DNA of 64,000 nt from Longimycelium tulufanense (GCF_014645795.1 NZ_BMMK01000006.1:62001-126000); one strand, 5' to 3'; counted from the stretch's first letter, positions 16,417 through 25,244 are shown. The notes: generated by a model from the sequence alone, not told the origin. Translations and numbers: made by a program.

Positions 16417-17832
16417 CTAGTCCTTGTCCTCGTCATAGAGGGCGAACATCGAGCCGGGGTTGAACAGGTTTCCCGGGTCGAGCGCCGCCTTGATCGCGCG
16501 GTGCACGCCCAGGCCCACCGGCCCGATCTCCCGCGCCAGCCACTCCCGCTTCACCTTGCCCACGCCGTGCTCCCCGGTCACCGTCCCGCCCAGGGACAGG
16601 CCGAGCGCCAGGATCTCGTCGAACGCCTGGTGGGCCTTGGCGAACTCCCGTTCCGAGCCGGGGTCGTAGGTGATCGTGGGGTGCATGTTGCCGTCCCCAG
16701 CGTGCCCGACCACCGCGATCAGCAGGCCGTATCTCTCGCTGATCTCGGCACAGCCGGAGATGAGGTCGGCGATCCTGGTGCGTGGCACGCACACGTCGTC
16801 GGTGAGCCACGCCCCATAGATCTCCAGCGACGGGAGGACCGCGCGGCGCGCGGCCAGCAGCATCCGCCCCTCCTCGAGGTCGTCGGTCCAGTGCACCAGC
16901 TCGGCTCCGACGTCGGTGCAGATCTGCTCGATCGCCCTGATCTCCCGGCGTGCGGTCTCCCCGCCCCCATCGGACTGGCAGATGAGCAACGTGGCGCTGC
17001 CGGTCCCCGCCCCCAGCTCGGTGCTCAGGTGTTGCTCGACCGCGCGGATCGACGCCTGGTCCATGATCTCCATCAGGCTCGGGACCAGGCCCTCCCGCAC
17101 CACGCGGCTCACCGCGGCGCCCGCGGCCGCGGTGGAACCGAACGTGGCGACCAGCGTGGCCGGGGCTTGCGGTAGCGGCCGGAGCGCGAGGGTGGCCTGG
17201 GTGATCACGCCCAGCGTGCCCTCGGAACCCACGAAAAGCTTGGTGAGGTCGTAGCCGGCGACGCCCTTCACGGTGCGGCGGCCGGTGCGCAGCAGCTCAC
17301 CGGTCGCCAGAACGGTCTCGAGACCGAGTACCGAGTCGGTGGTGACGCCGTATTTCACGCAGCACAGGCCACCGGCATTGGTCGACAGGTTGCCGCCGAT
17401 GGTGCACCAGTCGTAACTGGAGGGGTCCGGTGGGTAGAACAGGCCGTGCTTCTCGACCGCGCCCCGCAGGTCGCGGTTCACCACGCCGGGCTCGACCACG
17501 GCCAGGCGGTTGTCCGGGTCGACCTCGAGGATGTGGTTCATCCGGGTTGTCGCGAGCACGACACAGCCGTCGATGGCGTTGGCCGCGCCGGAGAGCCCGC
17601 TGCCCGCGCCACGGGGCACGATCGGTACACCGGCCGCCGCGCAGGCGCGAACCACGGCCTGCACCTGCTCGGTCGACGACGGGAGCACCACGGCACCGGG
17701 TGTCCCGGCCGGGGCGAGCGGCATCATGTCCCGCTGGTAGCCGAGCACGACATCGGGATCGGCCAGCAGGCCGTTCGCGCCCACCGCATCCCTCAGTTCG
17801 CCGAGCAGGTGATCGCCCAGTGTGGTGTTCAC
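16417..17832 (-). CDS. FAD-linked oxidase (GlcD / D-lactate dehydrogenase-like)
   Basis: 471 residues. PCMH-type FAD domain first (VVLPSSTEQVQAVVRACAAAGVPIVPRGAGSGLSG, then YDWCTIGGNLSTNAGG), then an FAD-oxidase C domain with the metal/substrate motif VVGHAGDGNMHP and TGEHGVGKVKREWL. Family members oxidise 2-hydroxyacids such as glycolate or D-lactate. No GlcE/GlcF partners are adjacent. The GTG at 17832 has TACGGT seven nt upstream and no ribosome site; the open frame runs 92 codons further but that part looks non-coding. Divergent from the second DedA gene. Confidence 0.9.
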   Translation of the reverse strand: MNTTLGDHLLGELRDAVGANGLLADPDVVLGYQRDMMPLAPAGTPGAVVLPSSTEQVQAVVRACAAAGVPIVPRGAGSGLSGAANAIDGCVVLATTRMNHILEVDPDNRLAVVEPGVVNRDLRGAVEKHGLFYPPDPSSYDWCTIGGNLSTNAGGLCCVKYGVTTDSVLGLETVLATGELLRTGRRTVKGVAGYDLTKLFVGSEGTLGVITQATLALRPLPQAPATLVATFGSTAAAGAAVSRVVREGLVPSLMEIMDQASIRAVEQHLSTELGAGTGSATLLICQSDGGGETARREIRAIEQICTDVGAELVHWTDDLEEGRMLLAARRAVLPSLEIYGAWLTDDVCVPRTRIADLISGCAEISERYGLLIAVVGHAGDGNMHPTITYDPGSEREFAKAHQAFDEILALGLSLGGTVTGEHGVGKVKREWLAREIGPVGLGVHRAIKAALDPGNLFNPGSMFALYDEDKD

Positions 17833-17839
17833 CTGACCC

Positions 17840-17915
17840 ACCGTAGTCTCGGTGGTCGGTTCGACCACACCTCCCTCACCATTCCGGCCAGTGGACCGGG
17901 GCGACCGCCTAGTCT
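17840..17915. promoter_or_regulatory. Back-to-back leaderless promoters
   Basis: TACGGT (17840-17845, minus strand) is seven nt before the oxidase GTG, and TAGTCT (17910-17915, plus strand) is seven nt before the DedA GTG at 17923. The symmetry suggests both divergent transcripts lack leaders. Confidence 0.5.
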
Positions 17916-17922
17916 CGGACGG

Positions 17923-18597
17923 GTGGGCAGCGACATGGCGGGGGCGGGCCAGCTGGCGTGGGGACCGCTGGAAACGGCGGGCCCGGTCGTGGTGTGGCTG
18001 GTCGTCCTTGGATTCGTGTTCGCCGAGTGTGCCTTCATCGTCGGGTTGTTCCTGCCGGGAGACTCGCTCCTGCTCACCGCCGGCGTGGTGTTGTCGCATC
18101 ACAATCACGAGCTCGGCATCTGGTTACTGTCCGTGACGGTCACCGTGGTGGCGGTGGCGGGTAACCACGTGGGCTACGTGATCGGCGAGCGGACGGGTGT
18201 GCGACTGATCGCACGCCGGGGCGGCAAGGTCCTCAACCGAGAGCACCTGGAACGCGCCAAGCAGTTCTTCGACCGGTGGGGGGTCTGGGCGATCATGGTG
18301 GCCCGCTGGCTACCGTGGATCCGCACCCTGGCCCCGTTGCTGGCAGGTGCCGCCCGTATGGACCGGCGCAAGTACCTGATGGCGAGTGTGGTCGGCGCGT
18401 TCCTCTGGGCGCCCACGCTCATGCTCATCGGTTACTACGCAGCCGGGTTGCTGGACCACTATCCCTGGCTCAAGACGACCGCGGTCATCGGCTTCGTCAC
18501 CTTCGTCATCGGCGGCACGATCTACGGGCTGTGGCGGTACCGGCAGGAGATGCGCAAGCCGGTCGAGGTGGTGGACCCGGCCCAGCTCGACGGCTGA
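17923..18597 (+). CDS. DedA family membrane protein (second copy)
   Basis: 224 residues with the DedA pattern: FAECAFIVGLFLPGDSLLLTAG, a central GNHVGYVIGERTG, and WGVWAIMVARWLPWIRTLAPLLAGAARM. Distinct in sequence from the copy at 15335, so an old paralogue, not a recent duplication. GTG 17923 is supported by the leaderless -10 TAGTCT; ATG 17935 is an in-frame alternative. Same strand as the first DedA but separated from it by the oppositely oriented oxidase. Confidence 0.9.
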   Translation: MGSDMAGAGQLAWGPLETAGPVVVWLVVLGFVFAECAFIVGLFLPGDSLLLTAGVVLSHHNHELGIWLLSVTVTVVAVAGNHVGYVIGERTGVRLIARRGGKVLNREHLERAKQFFDRWGVWAIMVARWLPWIRTLAPLLAGAARMDRRKYLMASVVGAFLWAPTLMLIGYYAAGLLDHYPWLKTTAVIGFVTFVIGGTIYGLWRYRQEMRKPVEVVDPAQLDG

Positions 18598-18915
18598 TCC
18601 GTCTCTGTTGAGGTCTGTCCCCGTTGGCTACCGCACAGCTTCTCCTGCACGCACCCGCAGCACGCCTGTGCTGCCAGGGGAACCGGCATGAGGCCGCTTC
18701 GCCGGGTGCGGCTCACGGCGGGGCGGGGATCAATCCCTTCACCGACGGCACCGACCTCGCGTTGATCTCCCCCAAGCATCTGGTCCAGCCAGTCGCAGCA
18801 GGGCACGTCGGCCCGGCGAGCTGTCACCGTCCCTGCTCCCTGCTCAGGGCCGACAGAGGCTGCCCCGAATCCCTTGCGCAGCATCGCCTCGTCGGGCTGG
18901 GTTCGCGTTCCGGAC
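18598..18915. other. Intergenic region between convergent DedA and kinase genes
   Basis: 318 bases. No convincing gene, RNA or strong terminator. A plus-strand frame from 18624 overlaps the kinase gene and lacks coding character. Confidence 0.4.
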
Positions 18916-19581
18916 TCAGTAGATGTCCGGTAGGACCAGATCTGCGGAGCCGAGGGTGTTGGCGACGCGCTCCGCGTTGGCCTGGTCGGAGCCCAGTGCC
19001 CGGTCACGGGCCTCGTCGGGGCTGCGGCCGTAGCGCTGGTGGCGGGCGACGAGGCGGTTGATCCGTTCCTCCTCGTCGGGGGCCAGGAACCACACCTCGT
19101 CGAGGACGTCGCGCACCCACTTCCACGGTTCCTCGTCGAGCAGCAGGTAGTTGCCCTCGGTGACGACGAGCGGGGTGGTCGGTGGCACCGGCACCGCGCA
19201 CGCCACCGACTCCTCGATCTCCCGGCGGAACTCGGGCGCGTAGACCGTGGCTGCCCCCGGCACGCCCGGACCGTTGTTCCGTAGCCGGCGCAACAGGTCG
19301 AGGTAGCCGTAGCCGTCGAAGGTGTCGGGCGCTCCCTTGCGTTCCGCGCGGCCCAGCCGGTCCAGCTCGCGCTGGGCGAGGTGGAAGCCGTCCATGCCGA
19401 CCAGCACCGCACGCTTCCCGAGTGCGGCCACCAGGCGTTCGGAGAGCGTCGACTTGCCCGCACCCGGCGGCCCGGTGATCCCCAGCAACGCCCGCCGTCC
19501 ACCCGCGATGAGGCGCTCGGCCCGAGCCACCAGCTCCTCGAAACCGGGCTTGCCCGGACGTGCCTCGCCAGCCGTGCTCAT
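18916..19581 (-). CDS. P-loop nucleoside/sugar kinase family protein
   Basis: 221 residues, with a Walker A motif (LLGITGPPGAGKSTLSERL), the metal-binding MDGFHLAQREL and a VVTEGNYLLLDEEPW segment, as in the uridine kinase/pantothenate kinase group. The DGFH motif is typical of small P-loop kinases found beside sugar operons (FrcK-like). Substrate unknown. The ATG overlaps the stop of the upstream PfkB gene as ATGA, so the two kinases are translationally coupled and probably act in one pathway. Confidence 0.85.
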   Translation of the reverse strand: MSTAGEARPGKPGFEELVARAERLIAGGRRALLGITGPPGAGKSTLSERLVAALGKRAVLVGMDGFHLAQRELDRLGRAERKGAPDTFDGYGYLDLLRRLRNNGPGVPGAATVYAPEFRREIEESVACAVPVPPTTPLVVTEGNYLLLDEEPWKWVRDVLDEVWFLAPDEEERINRLVARHQRYGRSPDEARDRALGSDQANAERVANTLGSADLVLPDIY

Positions 19582-20501
19582 TCCCCTCCCCTGCCCTGCT
19601 CCCGCACCGGCTGCACCCAGGCGCGCGGGCCCACGTGCTGCACTCGCAGCCCGGCGACGTCGTTCGCCGCACCCACGAGCCCGGGCAGCTCCGCCGGTCC
19701 GGGGGTCCGGCCGAGACAGGCAACCCCCAGCGCGAAAACACCGTGCCAGACGTCCCCCGCGCCGAGTGTGTCCCGTGCCGGCACCGGTGCCACCGGCACC
19801 TGGCCGCCCACCACGAGTGGGGTGCCGTCGGGTGCGTGGCCATACACGCAGCTCCACGTGACCGGCTCCGGTCCGGCGGTACGGATCAGCACGGGAACCC
19901 CGAAGCCGTGCACCGCGGCGCTGAACCGCGTCGGCCCGGGCACGGTGAACGCCGAGGAACACGCGCAGACGTCGACCAGCGGCAGCAGCTCGTTGAGGAC
20001 CGGCTTCCAGCTCCCCGCGTCCAACACCACGGGTACGCCCTGCCGCCGAGCCTCGCGCGCCGTCGCCAGCGCGATCTCGGGGTGGTGCCCGTCCACCAGC
20101 ACGGCGGCCGACCGCGCAACGAGGTCGGGGATCACGTCGTCGGGGTGCGCGGGGATCTCGGCGGAGTTGCGGGACACGACGGTGCGCTCGCCATCGGACT
20201 CCCGCACCATCACGGCGCTGACCGGGGGAGCGGCCGCGTGCTCCGGGGACAGGTCCACGACACGCACGCCCTGCTGCTCGAGATCGGCTCGGGCCAACGC
20301 GGCGAGGGGGTGCTGTCCCAGCGCGGTGACCAGGGTCGGATCCCCACCGGTCGCGGCCACCGCGACGGCGGCGTTGGCGGCCGGCCCCCCGGCGGCGAGA
20401 TCGGCCACGAGGGACTGCGCCTTCTGTCCGGGGGAAGGCAGCTCCGTCACACGCTGGACCAGGTCGACGGTGCACAACCCGACCAGCAACACCGCCCTCA
20501 C
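19578..20501 (-). CDS. PfkB family carbohydrate kinase
   Basis: 307 residues. The N terminus is VLLVGLCTVDLVQRV, the glycine-rich substrate region AGGPAANAAVAVAATGGDP, and the catalytic motif DTLGAGDVWHGVFALG near the C terminus, a variant of DTTGAGD with the catalytic Asp kept. It phosphorylates a sugar or sugar phosphate; which one is not evident. The GTG at 20501 follows GGAGGA by seven nt. It heads a two-kinase operon diverging from a LacI regulator. The amino-sugar operon lacks a tagatose-6-phosphate kinase, and this gene is the nearest candidate; that is speculation. Confidence 0.88.
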   Translation of the reverse strand: MRAVLLVGLCTVDLVQRVTELPSPGQKAQSLVADLAAGGPAANAAVAVAATGGDPTLVTALGQHPLAALARADLEQQGVRVVDLSPEHAAAPPVSAVMVRESDGERTVVSRNSAEIPAHPDDVIPDLVARSAAVLVDGHHPEIALATAREARRQGVPVVLDAGSWKPVLNELLPLVDVCACSSAFTVPGPTRFSAAVHGFGVPVLIRTAGPEPVTWSCVYGHAPDGTPLVVGGQVPVAPVPARDTLGAGDVWHGVFALGVACLGRTPGPAELPGLVGAANDVAGLRVQHVGPRAWVQPVREQGRGGE

Positions 20502-20756
20502 CCGCAGTCCTCCGGCGAGCTCGCCGCAGCCTTGCGCACCACCCCGCGCACCTCCTCCGCCGCCTGTCGCCCATCTCGCCGCCGTGCGGCGACCGGGCGA
20601 CCCATCCGCCCATGGTGCCCGTGTCACCCGCGTGAGCGGGGGCACGCCCCCGGCTGGTGCGCTCCGGTAGCTGGGTACCCGCTCGCCCCGCTCCCCGACC
20701 GGCGCTCGAGGTGGAGCACGTCCTTCCGGTCGGTGGCGGGACGGTAGCCGTGGAAG

Positions 20757-20790
20757 TTGACTGTCGCCAAGCGCTTGCGCAAACGTTTGC
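20757..20790 (+). promoter_or_regulatory. LacI-type operators at the regulator's own promoter
   Basis: TTGACT (20757-20762) serves as -35. Two perfect palindromes follow: CAAGCGCTTG (20768-20777) and GCAAACGTTTGC (20779-20790). The second has the central CG and AAACGTTT core usual for LacI-family sites. They cover the expected -10 region, so autoregulation is likely. Confidence 0.65.
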
Positions 20791-20794
20791 ACCC

Positions 20795-21799
20795 GTGGTC
20801 ACCATGCGCGATGTCGCTCAGCTCGCCGGCGTTTCGATCACGACCGTGTCGCACGTGGTCAACGGCACGCGTGCGGTCGCGGACGAGACGCGTTACCGCG
20901 TGCTGGACGCCATCGCGGCCACCGGCTACACCGGGAACGCGATCGCGCGCTCCCTCGCGACCGGCGGCACCAGGTCGCTCGGGGTCGCGATCTCGCTCGT
21001 GGCCAACCCCTACTTCTCCGAGTTGATCCAGGCGATCGAGGGCGAGGCGGCGCGTGCCGGCTACACGCTGCTGCTCGTGGACACCCACGACGAGTCGGAG
21101 GTGGAGCAGGCGGCGGTGCGGGCACTGCGGGCGCGTCGCGTGGAGGGCATGCTGCTGACGCCCTCGCCCGGGGCGGCGGACACCGTGGTTCCGGAGCTGC
21201 GGCAGCTGAAGGTGCCCACGGTGCTGGTGGACCGCCTGCCCGGTGCGGGGCTGCTGGACCAGGTGGGACCGGAGAACGTGGGCGCCACGGCCATCCTCGT
21301 CGAGCATCTGGTGGACCTGGGGCACCGCCGGATCGGGCTGGTCGCCGGCGCGGCCGGGTTGACCACCAGCAGCGAGCGGGTGCACGGGTACCGGCTGGGG
21401 TTGCGACGTGCCGGGCTGGAGCTGGACGAGGACCTGATGGCGTCGGGTGGATCGGCGGTGAAGCCCGCTGAGGTGGCGCTGCGCCGGCTGCTGTCGCTAC
21501 CGAGCCCGCCCACCGCGGTGATCGCGGCGAACAACAGCATGATGGTCGGGGTGCTTCACGCGTCACGGGAACTGGGTGTCCGGGTCGGCCAGGACATCGC
21601 GGTGGTCGGATACGACGAGGTGGAATGGGCGGATCTGGTCGACCCGCCGCTCACGACGATGGCGCAGCCGATCGCGGACATCGGGCGTACTGCGGTGCGG
21701 ATGCTGCTGTCCCGCATCGCCGAGCCCGAGCAACCGCCACGCACGGTGCGCCTCCCTGCCAAGTTCATGCACCGTAACTCCTGCGGCTGCCCCACCTGA
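20795..21799 (+). CDS. LacI family transcriptional regulator
   Basis: 334 residues. N-terminal helix-turn-helix with hinge (MRDVAQLAGVSITTVSHVVNGTRAVADETRYRVLDAI), then a periplasmic-binding-like sensor domain (LGVAISLVANPYFSELIQAIEGEA, AVIAANNSMMVG). The C terminus RNSCGCP is a common LacI ending. The GTG at 20795 gives a start MVTMRDVAQL typical of the family; ATG 20804 is the alternative. It probably controls the divergent kinase pair and itself through the palindromes just upstream. Confidence 0.92.
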   Translation: MVTMRDVAQLAGVSITTVSHVVNGTRAVADETRYRVLDAIAATGYTGNAIARSLATGGTRSLGVAISLVANPYFSELIQAIEGEAARAGYTLLLVDTHDESEVEQAAVRALRARRVEGMLLTPSPGAADTVVPELRQLKVPTVLVDRLPGAGLLDQVGPENVGATAILVEHLVDLGHRRIGLVAGAAGLTTSSERVHGYRLGLRRAGLELDEDLMASGGSAVKPAEVALRRLLSLPSPPTAVIAANNSMMVGVLHASRELGVRVGQDIAVVGYDEVEWADLVDPPLTTMAQPIADIGRTAVRMLLSRIAEPEQPPRTVRLPAKFMHRNSCGCPT

Positions 21800-22112
21800 C
21801 TCCTAGCTGGGCCCGCCCACCCGGAGCTACCTCCGCGTCGACCGGCCCGTTGTTCGATCGGTACCCGCCGGGCCACTGGTCGGCTGTCGCGTGCGTCGAA
21901 CGGCCTTACGCCGGACCGGCGACAGGCACATGCCGCGACGCGCACACCCAGCCTCCACGGCAGGGACACCGAGCGGCCCGCCCCTGGGCGTCTCCCACCA
22001 CCGCCGAACACGGCTCCCGCCCGCTCAGCAACAAGCAGCATCCTGCTTTGTCACGAGCAGCAACCCGCTCCATGCTGTGCTGGCACCAGTTGCGGACGCG
22101 CTTCTGCCGTCC
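21800..22112. other. Intergenic region between convergent lacI and GH76 genes
   Basis: 313 bases. No gene, RNA or strong hairpin seen. Confidence 0.4.
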
Positions 22113-23285
22113 TCAGTTTCCGAAGTCATGCGCCTCGAGGAAGGCGGATGCCTCCAGCAGCATCCAACCCGCGAGCTGTACGGAGAGGTCCAGCTCCGGA
22201 ACCAACGCGCTCGCTGCCGCATCGGGGCGCAGCCGATGCGGATACGCCCGCACCGGAACCGTCGCGGGAACCAGCCAGTCCGCGCCGAAGAGCGGTCCGC
22301 CGGGCGCAGCGCCACGGTTCCGCCACGCTGCTTCCGCGGACGTGGTGACCAGGCGCGCGGCGAGCGCACGCTCCTCGTCCTCGTCGAAGAGTCGTAGCGC
22401 GGCCTGGGCGAGGTAACGCGCGAGGATCCCGGTGAAAAGTCCCCCGTCTCCGCCACCGTGTCCGCGCAACACCCCGCCCTGGTCGGTCAGGTGTGTACTG
22501 ATCGCATCGATCGTGCGCACCGCCCGCTCGGTCCAGATCTGCTCGCCGGTCGCGTCCGCCAGCTCGACGTACGTACCGAGCACCACGCCCTGGCAGTAGG
22601 TGTAGACGTTCTTCTCTACCGAGCGCACCGATCCATCCGGCGCGACGTGCAGCCCGTCCCAGGCGAGCCCGGTTGCGGGATCGATCAGGTTGTGTTCGAT
22701 CCAGTTCGCGATCGCGCGGGCGCGGGCGAGGTCAGCCGGCTCACCGACGCCGGAACCGTCCGTGGCCACGCGTAGGAGCAGGATCGCGGCCGGCCCGTTC
22801 GCCGGCACGTTCTTGAAATCGTCGTTCCGCCGCCACCAGATGCCGCCACCCGCGTGGTCCGTCCAGCCCGTCCGGAGTTGCGTGACGATCTCGGTGAGCG
22901 CGGCAAGGTGCCACTCGCCGAGCAGCGCACCCGCGCGTTGCAGCGCAAGCCCGAGCCAGGCGACATCGTCGTAGAAATCGTTGACCCACTTGTTGAGGTT
23001 GCGCACGTGGACGCCACGGATGAGCCGGCGGATCGTCGCCATCCGACGCCGAGTGGGTTTCCGAAGTTGTGCATCCACCAGGCAGTCGAGCAGGTGTGCC
23101 TGCCACCAGTAGTTCCACACGCCGTGGAGTCGCTGACCGTAGGTCGCCGGCCACCGGGTGACCCCGAGTGCGGTCCCGGGCAGCCCCCAGACCCGGCGCA
23201 GGTGCCTGGCGTAGATGGCGCGTTCCGCAACCCCCGCTCGGGCCGCCCACAGCCGGGGCTGTTTCGCCACCGACTGCTCGGTCAT
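22113..23285 (-). CDS. Glycoside hydrolase family 76 protein (alpha-1,6-mannanase-like)
   Basis: 390 residues of (alpha/alpha)6-barrel type. The segment NDFYDDVAWLGLALQRAG carries the adjacent aspartates typical of GH76 catalysis, and YCQGVVLGTYVELADATG is a second family block. GH76 enzymes cut alpha-1,6-mannan. No signal peptide or membrane segment is visible, so the protein appears cytosolic, unusual for a mannanase but seen in actinobacterial members. ATG 23285 is chosen; a GTG 12 codons upstream is possible. Monocistronic. Confidence 0.83.
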   Translation of the reverse strand: MTEQSVAKQPRLWAARAGVAERAIYARHLRRVWGLPGTALGVTRWPATYGQRLHGVWNYWWQAHLLDCLVDAQLRKPTRRRMATIRRLIRGVHVRNLNKWVNDFYDDVAWLGLALQRAGALLGEWHLAALTEIVTQLRTGWTDHAGGGIWWRRNDDFKNVPANGPAAILLLRVATDGSGVGEPADLARARAIANWIEHNLIDPATGLAWDGLHVAPDGSVRSVEKNVYTYCQGVVLGTYVELADATGEQIWTERAVRTIDAISTHLTDQGGVLRGHGGGDGGLFTGILARYLAQAALRLFDEDEERALAARLVTTSAEAAWRNRGAAPGGPLFGADWLVPATVPVRAYPHRLRPDAAASALVPELDLSVQLAGWMLLEASAFLEAHDFGN

Positions 23286-23349
23286 GTGCTCATCGTGCGT
23301 TCTGGACCGATCCAGCAACACCGTGACGGGGCGCGGCGGTTCCAGAACT

Positions 23350-24009
23350 TCACCAAGCCGTGTTCATATCAGCATGCTGCTGAATCCAGGCGTGCATGAC
23401 GATTCCGGCCGCAACACCCGCATTCATCGACCGCGTCGATCCGAACTGGGCGATCGACACCACGAGTTCGGCGGCATCCCGCGCGCCGTCGGTCAACCCA
23501 GGTCCCTCCTGTCCGAACAGCAGCACGCACCGACGCGGCAGTTCGGTGCGTTCGAGCCGTACCGCACCCGGGGTGTTGTCGACCGCCACAATGGACAGGC
23601 CGTGGTCGCGTGCGAAGTGCACGAGTCCGCCGATCCCGGTGTGGTGGCGAATGTGTTGGTACCGGTCGGTGACCATCGCGCCGCGCCGGTTCCAGCGGCG
23701 TCGCCCGACGACGTGCACCGCCTGTGCCAGGAAGGCGTTCGCGCTGCGCACCACCGTGCCGATGTTGTGATCGTGCTGGAAGTTCTCGATGGCGACGTGG
23801 AAGTCATGGCGACGCCTGTCGAGATCGGCGACGATCGCCTCCCGCCGCCAGTACCGGTAGTGGTCGACCACGTTGCGGTGGTCGCCGTGAGCCAGCAGCT
23901 CGGGGTCAAACCGGTCGTCGGTCGGCCACGGGCCAGGCCACGGGCCGACCCCGACTCCGGGCTGGTCAGACCCCCACTCCGTGGGTCCGGGTTCCTGTTC
24001 GTCGCGCAT
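23350..24009 (-). CDS. TrmH/SpoU family RNA 2'-O-methyltransferase
   Basis: 219 residues. The SPOUT motifs are in order: motif 1 NIGTVVRSANAFLAQ, motif 2 VLLFGQEGPGLTD and motif 3 QFGSTRSMNAGVAAGIVMHAW. It transfers a methyl group from S-adenosylmethionine to a ribose 2'-OH in tRNA or rRNA; the target is not evident. The first 50 residues are proline/glycine-rich and not part of the fold. Its start lies 44 bp inside the end of the DUF2784 gene. The codons for LERTELPRRCVLL are part of an exact 40-bp repeat found again at 38544. Confidence 0.88.
   Translation of the reverse strand: MRDEQEPGPTEWGSDQPGVGVGPWPGPWPTDDRFDPELLAHGDHRNVVDHYRYWRREAIVADLDRRRHDFHVAIENFQHDHNIGTVVRSANAFLAQAVHVVGRRRWNRRGAMVTDRYQHIRHHTGIGGLVHFARDHGLSIVAVDNTPGAVRLERTELPRRCVLLFGQEGPGLTDGARDAAELVVSIAQFGSTRSMNAGVAAGIVMHAWIQQHADMNTAW
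23517..23556 (+). repeat. Exact 40-bp repeat, copy inside the trmH-like gene
   Basis: Identical over 40 nt to 38544-38583 in the same orientation. Identity stops sharply at both ends. Here it is coding (conserved motif 2 region), so this is the likely source copy. Confidence 0.85.
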
Positions 24010-24355
24010 CGCGCCACTTTAGGTATCCCGCGACCCACGACGCCGCAACGACCAGCACGGCGAGCAATTCCATCTGCCCCGCGTACTGCTCCGGGTACAG
24101 GACGCCCGCCACGTAGGTGTCGATGAACCCGCCGTTGCGCAGCCCGGGTTGGCCGGCCTGGCGCCGGAGGTACTCCTCGACCCAGGTGAGCGGGCAGTCG
24201 ACCTGGTCGGTGACGATCAGGATGCCCCATGCAGTGGCCAGGGCGTGCGGCAGGACCGCGCGGGGCCAACACCACGCCAGAAATCCCCCGACCACGACGT
24301 ACACCAGGAACCCGAAGTGCACCACCATCGTGATGTCGGCGAGCAGCCCGGCCAT
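23966..24355 (-). CDS. DUF2784 membrane protein
   Basis: 129 residues, with three to four hydrophobic helices (ADITMVVHFGFLVYVVVGGFLAW, LPHALATAWGILIV, LLAVLVVAASWVAGY). The CPLTWVEEYLRRQAG motif is the conserved DUF2784 centre. Function unknown. ATG 24355 lies five nt after GGGAGG; the GTG two codons earlier would touch that site. Overlaps the trmH-like gene by 44 bp, so the two are co-transcribed. Confidence 0.88.
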   Translation of the reverse strand: MAGLLADITMVVHFGFLVYVVVGGFLAWCWPRAVLPHALATAWGILIVTDQVDCPLTWVEEYLRRQAGQPGLRNGGFIDTYVAGVLYPEQYAGQMELLAVLVVAASWVAGYLKWRDARRTGTRTHGVGV

Positions 24356-24477
24356 GGCCACCTCCCGCTGATCAGCGTAAGTCGGGCAGGGTTGCCCAGC
24401 CGATCAACGAAACAGGTGATCGACAGCGTCCGGGCAGGTGGTCGAGCAAGTACGCCAAGGCCCTGGAGCGACACGAT

Positions 24478-24528
24478 GGATCGTTCGATCACGGCTGTTG
24501 GCGGCCGTGCTGCGCCGCGGGCCACGAT
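24478..24528 (+). repeat. Dispersed repeat, copy 2 (3' flank of pyrE)
   Basis: Partner of 9148-9200. As there, it sits just past the stop of a minus-strand gene and weaker similarity continues to the stop codon (CTCCGG-CA-GT). Confidence 0.6.
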
Positions 24529-24572
24529 CAGCGGACGGGCCCCGCCAGGGAGCACCCTCCGGACAGGTTCTC

Positions 24573-25136
24573 TCAGGCCAGGCCGAGATCGGTGAGCGAG
24601 AGCAGGTACCGGTAGCCCAGCCCCTGGGCCTCGATGGCCTCCTTGGCACCGGTGGCGCGGTCCACGATGGTGGCGACCCCCACCACCTCGGCACCTGCCT
24701 CCCGCAACGCATCGACCGCGGTCAGCACACTGCCACCGGTGGTGGAGGTGTCCTCGACGGCGAGCACGTGCCGCCCGGACACCTCGGCGCCCTCGATGCG
24801 GCGCTGCATGCCGTGCTGCTTGGTTGCCTTACGCACCACGAACGCGTCGAGGGCCTGCCCGTCGGCCGCGGCGGAGTGCATCATCGCGCAGGCCACCGGA
24901 TCGGCGCCGAGGGTCAACCCACCGACCGCGACGTAGTCCCAGTCCGCGGTGAGCTGCCGCAGCAGCGTGCCGATCAACGGGGCAGAACGATGGTTGAGGG
25001 TGGCCCGGCGCAGGTCGACGTAATAGTCGGCCTCCTTACCTGAGGAGAGCACGACCCTGCCGTGCACCACGGCCAGCTCGGTCACCAGACGGGCCAGCTC
25101 GGCCTTGGCCGATGCGTCGACTTGCGGCGTACCCAC
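24573..25136 (-). CDS. pyrE: Orotate phosphoribosyltransferase
   Basis: 187 residues. It joins orotate and PRPP to orotidine-5'-phosphate in pyrimidine synthesis. The PRPP-binding motif is HVLAVEDTSTTGGSVLTA; other family blocks are VVHGRVVLSSGKEADYYVDLR and VGGLTLGADPVA. The start is uncertain: GTG 25136 gives a length like the mycobacterial enzyme, while the open frame extends 13 codons upstream. No clear ribosome site. Not next to other pyr genes. Confidence 0.93.
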   Translation of the reverse strand: MGTPQVDASAKAELARLVTELAVVHGRVVLSSGKEADYYVDLRRATLNHRSAPLIGTLLRQLTADWDYVAVGGLTLGADPVACAMMHSAAADGQALDAFVVRKATKQHGMQRRIEGAEVSGRHVLAVEDTSTTGGSVLTAVDALREAGAEVVGVATIVDRATGAKEAIEAQGLGYRYLLSLTDLGLA

Positions 25137-25244
25137 GAGGCACAAGCGTTGCACATGGGTGGACGGTGGAAGCATCCGCCCTGCTCGTCACGGCTGGGAG
25201 CCACCTGACGCAGAGTCGGCGTGCGCGCTGGCGACAGCCTGGCC

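Noticed and set aside
19560-20747. Long plus-strand open frame opposite the kinase genes
   Set aside because: It is the complement of two clear kinases; its composition is His/Arg/Pro-rich with no family motif.
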